In this document: in pieces, positions 59,153 to 64,000 of the stretch
How the letters are laid out: every line of letters starts with the position of its first letter
Position numbering within the stretch: position 1 is the stretch's first letter
Origin: Epinephelus fuscoguttatus
Lineage: Eukaryota > Chordata > Actinopteri > Perciformes > Serranidae
Assembly: GCF_011397635.1 (NCBI RefSeq)
Contig: NC_064756.1
Coordinates: 29,812,996 to 29,876,995, forward strand
Length of the DNA: 64,000 bases
Reading direction: 5' to 3'
Program-made: the position numbers and the translations under genes
Notes under the pieces: generated by a model
Database searches by the model: none
What the model saw: the letters and a program-made list of their open reading frames with translations, nothing else
Told to the model about the DNA's origin: nothing

Positions 59153-59394
59153 GAAGGAAATCTGCACTTGGATATTGATGGCATGTGATCAGAGCCCTGT
59201 GTTACATTAAAAATCTGTGAATTACAGAGGCTTTAAAGTGTATCAATACACTTACATGATACAAATACAATACATTTAGATATAAATGTACAAATTCAGC
59301 TTCGATTAACAGGAGACCAAAGCTGCACATACACAAACACACTGTTTCAAAATGTCCCATACACAGTCATTGTCTGAAATCACACCAATTCAAT

Positions 59395-59508
59395 TCACCT
59401 CTTCTTATAGACACAGGGCTTCAACTGTAGTCCAAATTTCTTTATATTTTCTGGAGCGTCTCCCGTCTTCACTAATTCAAAGGAGTAGAAATGAGTATTT
59501 TCTGTGTC
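59395..59508 (-). CDS. rrp8: rrp8 last coding exon
   Basis: A 114-bp coding part beginning in phase 0 after an AG preceded by a pyrimidine-rich tract. It reads [16 protein letters not shown] and ends [12 protein letters not shown] before TGA. Confidence 0.93.
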   Translation of the reverse strand, partial: DTENTHFYSFELVKTGDAPENIKKFGLQLKPCVYKKR

Positions 59509-62500
59509 CTTAAAAAGAAAGAAAACACCCATCAGTCTTTGCATACACTCACTGGGTAGATGTATTATGCACAGGCTAACCTGAGTACCGGCCTTTATGT
59601 GGCAGATTTTGATGTTTAAATGATGTTCATCTACTTTTAAATACATTTAACCAAGTCTGTTTGTTGCCAACAATGAACCAGCGTACTGACTGTTGTCTTC
59701 CACCTGAGGTTTCCTGCCCAAAGCACCACAGCCACCTGCTATAAATTATAAAAGGTGCAGCTGGCAGCTATGAACTCCCTCGCTGAGCAAACTGAATTCT
59801 TAAAAAGGGAAAAGAAAGAATGACACCTGTACTGACAACAAATGTTGTTGTGTACTTTTGCATGTTTAATTGAGATTGTGCAGCTGGAAACAAAAGTGTA
59901 GGGGGTTCTCATAACTGGAGTGTGAACTTACCATTTCATAAAAAAGAAATGTAAAAGTAGACAAATACGAACATGTTTCTTTATCCCTGATGGGGGTGTA
60001 CGAAAATATCGATGCACTTGAATATCGTGATATGTTTTGTGATACTGTATCAATTTTTGGTTAATAGTTTAAATGCAAAGTTTTCATGGATTAAAAAAAA
60101 AAATCGCAATATATCGCAATATAGTAAATTGTAACCCGTGTCATGATATGTAAACCGTATCGTCAGATTCTTGCCAATACACAACCTGATGTCATCCTAT
60201 TTGTAGCCTTACCTTGGCCGACATCTTGAATCCCAGACTTGCCAGTGCATTGATGAAGCTCCGCACGTTCTCAAACCTGCTTGCCACTTCTGCTATTTTA
60301 AGGACACCCCTACAATGATTGTAACAAAACAGTTATACAGACATAAAAGATATAACTGCCAAGCCTGTACTGAATTAATGTGACATATTTTACCCCATCT
60401 TTAAGACACGATTGGCCTCTGCCAGAAAATCTGCCAGGTTGGTCCCCATGAGTGAAAGGCAGAACACAGCGATGTCCACAGAGCTGTCACGAAGCGGGAC
60501 CTGCATAGAGAGAATTTTATTTTCTAACAGTCACACAAGCTGTATGTGAATTAACATGCAGACAAACAATGCACTCACGTCGGCCATGTCACACACTGTG
60601 ACAAGCTCACAGGTGGCTGCCAAGTCGAAGCTGTGCACTTTGTTCTTCACACTGCGCGCTATTTTACAGTCACCACAACCAAAGTCTGCAACCACCAGAG
60701 AGGAAGGCCTGAAAGGGGTGACACAATTGATGTGTTTACAACCACGGGGTATCAAACAAGATAACATTTAAATTACATTTAAATTTGCAATCTACAGAGA
60801 GCAAAAGCAGATTTTAAGTTCACAGGACCACAAAATACCAAAACTGTTGATTTTCTCACAAACTGCTGACGGTGACGAGGCTGTCTTCTCACAGCAGCCA
60901 AATGAAGCATTAATTAAACACCCACAGTGTAGCATTATCTCCTGCATTATTCCCCGCTGACACATAGTCTTCAGAAGAGTAATGGAAGGTATACACCGTA
61001 TACAGCAGATAAATTATGTAGATAATGTGAGTTTTGGAAGCCCAAGAAGAAATGTCAGGGATATTTTATTCTTATGGAAGTGCCCTGTTAATGCCTTGAG
61101 AAAAGATAGACACTAAAGAATAGGACTTTTCCATTGCACCTCTGGGTGCACCAAGTCAAACAACGCTGTGCTAATTTGCATTTCCAGATTGACCATCTCA
61201 GGAGTCGGGCCAAAAGTGCACCCAACCGCCTCCAAGCGAGTGGCAGTGATGTCTTGCCTACCTCACCCATCCCCTGATGAGCAGAGAGATAATAGAGAAT
61301 GTCTCATCTTTGTACTATTCCTGAGATACTGTAAGGAAGCAAGACAGCACTGAAATTCAGGTAATTAATGTAAAATTAATTCAAAGTCATTACTTATTTT
61401 TGCCGTGATGAAAATGTATTACATCATCACATCAACTGTGAATTTTGCAACTTAATCCTTGTAATTTAGTGTGTGTTTGTCCAACAAACCTCAATGTAAG
61501 TGAGCAAACTAACATCCTTTTAACCCTTTTGAAACCTGAGCATATTGGCTTGATTTATTTTTTTCAAAACATGGAGGAAGGCAATGAGCAACAAAAGTAG
61601 AAATGACCCAAAAAATTAGCAAGAAATTAGTTACCAAAAAAAAGAAGGAAAGAAAGAAAGAAAAAAAGTTAAAAACAAACAAATGACCTGGAAAAAGTGC
61701 TTTAAGATTATAATAATTCTGTAACATAAATTTAAAATGTAGTGATAATAATTATGAATATTATTTCCCCATAGCGTTTTTTTCATTTTGTCCCCATTTT
61801 TTTTTAAATTTTCTGAATTGGGTTGGTTTTTTTTGTTTGGGTTTTTTTTTTTTTTATATACAAAGTTGCTCACTGCCTTTTTTCCCACGTTTTTTAAAGA
61901 AACCACACCAATTTGCTCAAGGCTCAAAGGTTTAAATACTTACGAAAGCTGTCTGAAAGCAGCACAAGAAAAGTGATGTCACTCCAGGTTTTAAAGGGTT
62001 AAAAGAGGGCTGAACTAAGCTCATAGGTCCACTTACGAACTTTCTGTGGCTTTAAACTGCAGCCTATGGTCATCTTCAGCAAATGGAGCTGACGAAAGTG
62101 TCCTCATGTGTGAGACTTTGATTTATAATTTGTTGTGTAGGGGTTGTTCCTGTTATCAAGTGACACAAGTTTTACTCTTCACGGTCATGTAAAGACACCT
62201 GAGCCTGTTCAGCTGATGAAGACGACCTTGAGATACAGCTGTAAGCTCCAAAAGGACTTCTGGACTTAATTTGACAAAGACACTGTTCTCAAAGGCCAAG
62301 ATTGAACTTCCATGTCCAAACTACAAACCTTAGTTTCATGAACTGAAATGAAGAAACTCAACCAAATCCTAAATGCTGAATTACATGCAAAAAAATGACA
62401 TTGATCCTAATATCTCACTTTTGTCGGATGTATGCGATGATGTCGTCCACTGGATTGGTTGGCCATCTCTGCACCTGCGCCGTGTAACCTCTGTGGTAGA

Positions 62501-63710
62501 TCCCAAAGGCCTCTGGGTCCTGTCTGAACATGCGCTTCGCCTCCCCGCTGGTCGTGCTGTACAGAACTTCATTAATGTAGCGGAAACGAGCCGACTCCAG
62601 CCGCTGCTCCATGCGGGACCTGAGGGAGGCAGAGCGGTCCGGTTTCACCTTTTCTTCTTCTGGTACCACTGGCTCCTCATTCGTCTCCGCAGCAACCTCC
62701 TGTTGGACTGTTTCCTGGCTATGGAGCATTTTCCATAGCTTCTCTCTTTTCAGAATCTGTTCTCTGCTCAGGTGTGGTTTCCATGTTTTAGTGGGTGAGT
62801 GGTGCTGATCATCTGTGATCTCCACTTCATCAGCAGAAGATTTGGCTGCAACTTTTTCAGCTTTGCCTCCAATGTGCTGTTTTCCTTCTCTGAGCGCTGC
62901 ACCAGTCATGTCGGTGTCCTCCTCAGTCTTTTTTCTTTTCTGTGCTTTACGATCTTTTTCCTTTTTCTTGACTGGTGTCTGACTGTTATTGTTGCTACTT
63001 GAATCTATTTTGACTTCTTCCTTTGGCTTGTGTTGCTCTGCAGATTCTGCTTGACTGACTTCCTTCTCAGGGCCAGGATCATTCTGTTTGTATTTATTTT
63101 TACATTTCCTCTTGTTCTTCATTTTGTTTTTCCATTGTTGTCTGCTTAGTTTCTTAGTGTTCTGTGGTGTGTTTACGTTCACTGTAGCAGATTTGGTGAT
63201 TTCTTCATCCTTTGTCTCGTCTACTGATGTGTTTTTTACCCTTGAGGCCCCTTTAGGAAGAAATACAACATTTTGATATTATATTTAAATTGTGTGAACA
63301 TCAACACTACTCTCTTTCTGAATCCATTAAATATTATCAAAACTCTAAAATGTAAATGAAATGATTTGTTACGCACCAAATTTGTCTTTCTTCCTCTTCT
63401 TTGTCACAGGTTTCTTCTCTATAACAGTCTGACCTAATTCGTCATTCTCCTGCTGCTCTCCTGTCGTTTCTGCTTGCTTTCGCCTTTTCCTTCTTTTCTT
63501 CTTTTTCTTACTGTGTGATGGAGCCGCTTCTGCCTCACTGTCACTGTCCTGCTGATGTTCGTCGTTCTTCCACTCTGGTACGGACCCCAGTGTCTGCAGG
63601 GTGCGCAGCAGGCTCTTCTTTCCAACAGCCTTGGCCTGAGCAGGGGATAAATTCAGATACAAGTCTTTCAACCAAAGTGTGCAGCCTAATGTTGGGCTGG
63701 TCAGTGAATA
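59395..63710 (-). CDS. rrp8: Ribosomal RNA-processing protein 8 (nucleomethylin), nearly complete
   Basis: RRP8 is a nucleolar SAM-dependent methyltransferase responsible for an m1A mark on large-subunit rRNA; in mammals it also takes part in rDNA silencing (eNoSC). Exons in transcript order are 63710-63377, 63250-62419, 60708-60579, 60500-60394, 60309-60213 and 59508-59395, and all phases join. The N-terminal part is very Lys/Arg-rich, a likely nucleolar-localisation region. The conserved [18 protein letters not shown] and [12 protein letters not shown] lead into the methyltransferase fold. There [10 protein letters not shown] is the SAM motif I, VHSFDL and [10 protein letters not shown] follow, then [29 protein letters not shown] and the end [11 protein letters not shown]. 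This follows human RRP8 throughout. The first exon with the initiator Met is not found before 64000, so the gene runs off the window. Convergent with the eight-Ig receptor. Confidence 0.95.
59990..60190. repeat. Dispersed repeat in rrp8 intron (atcgcaatatatcgcaatat type)
   Basis: cgatgcacttgaatatcgtg, atcgcaatatatcgcaatat and aaaccgtatcgtcagattct resemble a common teleost interspersed repeat. Ends not resolved. Confidence 0.4.
60213..60309 (-). CDS. rrp8: rrp8 exon: late methyltransferase strands
   Basis: A 97-bp exon, phase 2 to 0, donor gtaagg. [18 protein letters not shown] then [14 protein letters not shown]. Confidence 0.92.
60394..60500 (-). CDS. rrp8: rrp8 exon: motif with FCLSLMGTN
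   Basis: A 107-bp exon, phase 0 to 2, donor gtaaaa. [19 protein letters not shown] then [16 protein letters not shown], a hallmark of the RRP8 family. Confidence 0.93.
60579..60708 (-). CDS. rrp8: rrp8 exon: SAM-binding motif I
   Basis: A 130-bp exon, phase 2 to 0. [20 protein letters not shown] contains the Gly-rich SAM loop, followed by VHSFDL and VTVCDMAD. Confidence 0.94.
60709..62418. other. rrp8 intron carrying a TTAA-flanked MITE
   Basis: A 1.7-kb phase-2 intron. Apart from the MITE at 61524-61998 nothing is recognised. Confidence 0.65.
61524..61998. mobile_element. piggyBac-like MITE with TTAA target duplication
   Basis: TTAA at 61520-61523 and 61999-62002. The left end is cccttttgaaacctgag and the right end, reversed, is ccctttaaaacctggag. 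CCC-initial inverted repeats abutting TTAA are typical of piggyBac elements. It is 475 bp, A/T-rich, without a transposase. Confidence 0.8.
62419..63250 (-). CDS. rrp8: rrp8 large exon: basic N-terminal region and start of conserved core
   Basis: An 832-bp exon, phase 1 to 2. [18 protein letters not shown] matches the conserved basic motif before the core (human SRKQWRNRQKNKRRCKNK). Later come [20 protein letters not shown] and [15 protein letters not shown]. The middle is low-complexity Lys/Glu/Ser. Confidence 0.92.
63377..63710 (-). CDS. rrp8: rrp8 N-terminal exon (5' limit uncertain)
   Basis: The donor gtgcgt at 63376 is in phase with the next exon. It encodes [16 protein letters not shown], an acidic [13 protein letters not shown] segment and very basic [12 protein letters not shown] and KKRKKDKFG runs. 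The acceptor at 63711-63712 (ctgtgatccag) is the best candidate by pyrimidine content. An acceptor nearer to 63660 is possible. Confidence 0.75.
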
Positions 63711-64000
63711 CTGGATCACAGAAGATAGGCAGAGGATGTTATTAAGACAGTGTGTAACTGTGGAAAATCACATTTTTAATAGCTTCCTGTGCTTCAAACT
63801 GCATTTCTGAATTTTTAGTATTTTTGATTCTGTCTTTTTTTATAAGGGAAGTAGAAAGTTTGATTTTTTTGTTGTTATGTTGCAGAATTTGTTCAGGAAA
63901 TGAGCTGTAGCTTCCTATGTGTTATCTTTCATACATGTGTACATATATGTGCATGTAGATGTTTGGGTTTTTTGGTCACCCAGAACAAGGATCATTAAGA
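63711..64000. other. rrp8 upstream intron, end of window
   Basis: No first exon of rrp8 (short, acidic, with the initiator Met) is recognisable on the minus strand here. AT-rich sequence only. Confidence 0.5.

Larger units (their letters stand above)
58381..59394. other. Convergent intergenic interval and probable rrp8 3' UTR
   Basis: No exon. The part from about 58775 to 59394 is probably the 3' UTR of rrp8 read on the minus strand. It includes an (AAGG)n microsatellite near 59123-59152. Confidence 0.5.

Noticed and set aside
62373..63276. Plus-strand frames up to 121 codons opposite the rrp8 large exon
   Set aside because: Shadows of the rrp8 coding strand.
1..64000. CRISPR arrays, tRNA or rRNA genes, viral genes
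   Set aside because: None recognised. The regular repeats seen are microsatellites or degenerate tandem arrays, and the only reverse-transcriptase trace is a dead LINE fragment.

Overview
The window is vertebrate nuclear DNA, most likely from a ray-finned (teleost) fish. Genes are split into short exons with consensus GT/AG borders, introns are moderate, and microsatellites, non-autonomous DNA transposons and decayed retroelement pieces are abundant. The species cannot be named from the sequence. No bacterial-type operons, CRISPR arrays, rRNA or tRNA genes were recognised.

Three protein-coding genes are supported. (1) Plus strand, 6072-13153: the 3' part of a nectin-3 type adhesion gene. It has the second Ig domain, a third Ig domain split over two exons, and one last exon with stalk, membrane span and a cytoplasmic tail ending in the afadin-binding EWYV. 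The signal-peptide and first Ig exons lie before the window, and a long 3' UTR probably runs to about 17.15 kb. (2) Plus strand, 45790-58109: a complete 14-exon gene, assembled here by intron phase, for a 923-residue type I receptor. It has a signal peptide, eight Ig domains (V, C1, C1, split, C1, C1, C1, split), one membrane span and a short tail with one canonical ITIM. It resembles nectins in domain type, exon phases and the position of the intron that splits its fourth and eighth Ig domains. It is longer than any nectin I know, and both split domains have lost the usual B-strand cysteine and carry one on strand C instead. (3) Minus strand, 59395-63710: rrp8, the nucleolar SAM-dependent rRNA methyltransferase, lacking only its extreme N terminus. 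Genes 2 and 3 converge, with candidate polyadenylation signals about 0.4 kb apart.

The nectin-3 intron before 6072 carries a nested pair of DNA transposons and three short perfect hairpins. The 28-kb interval between genes 1 and 2 (17.2-45.7 kb) shows no exon I can support. It holds two hAT-like elements with 8-bp target duplications, TTAA-flanked MITEs, a LINE reverse-transcriptase remnant, a SINE fragment, simple repeats and degenerate tandem repeats. Introns of gene 2 contain an exact 51-bp inverted copy trapped between two equal (TA)16 tracts.

The nectin-3 gene and the eight-Ig gene are head-to-tail neighbours with related domains, so local duplication followed by domain expansion is a plausible origin for gene 2. 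Mammalian CD96, also in the nectin/PVR network, lies just downstream of NECTIN3 in the same orientation, so gene 2 may occupy the equivalent position. Rrp8 is a housekeeping gene with no evident functional link to the other two.
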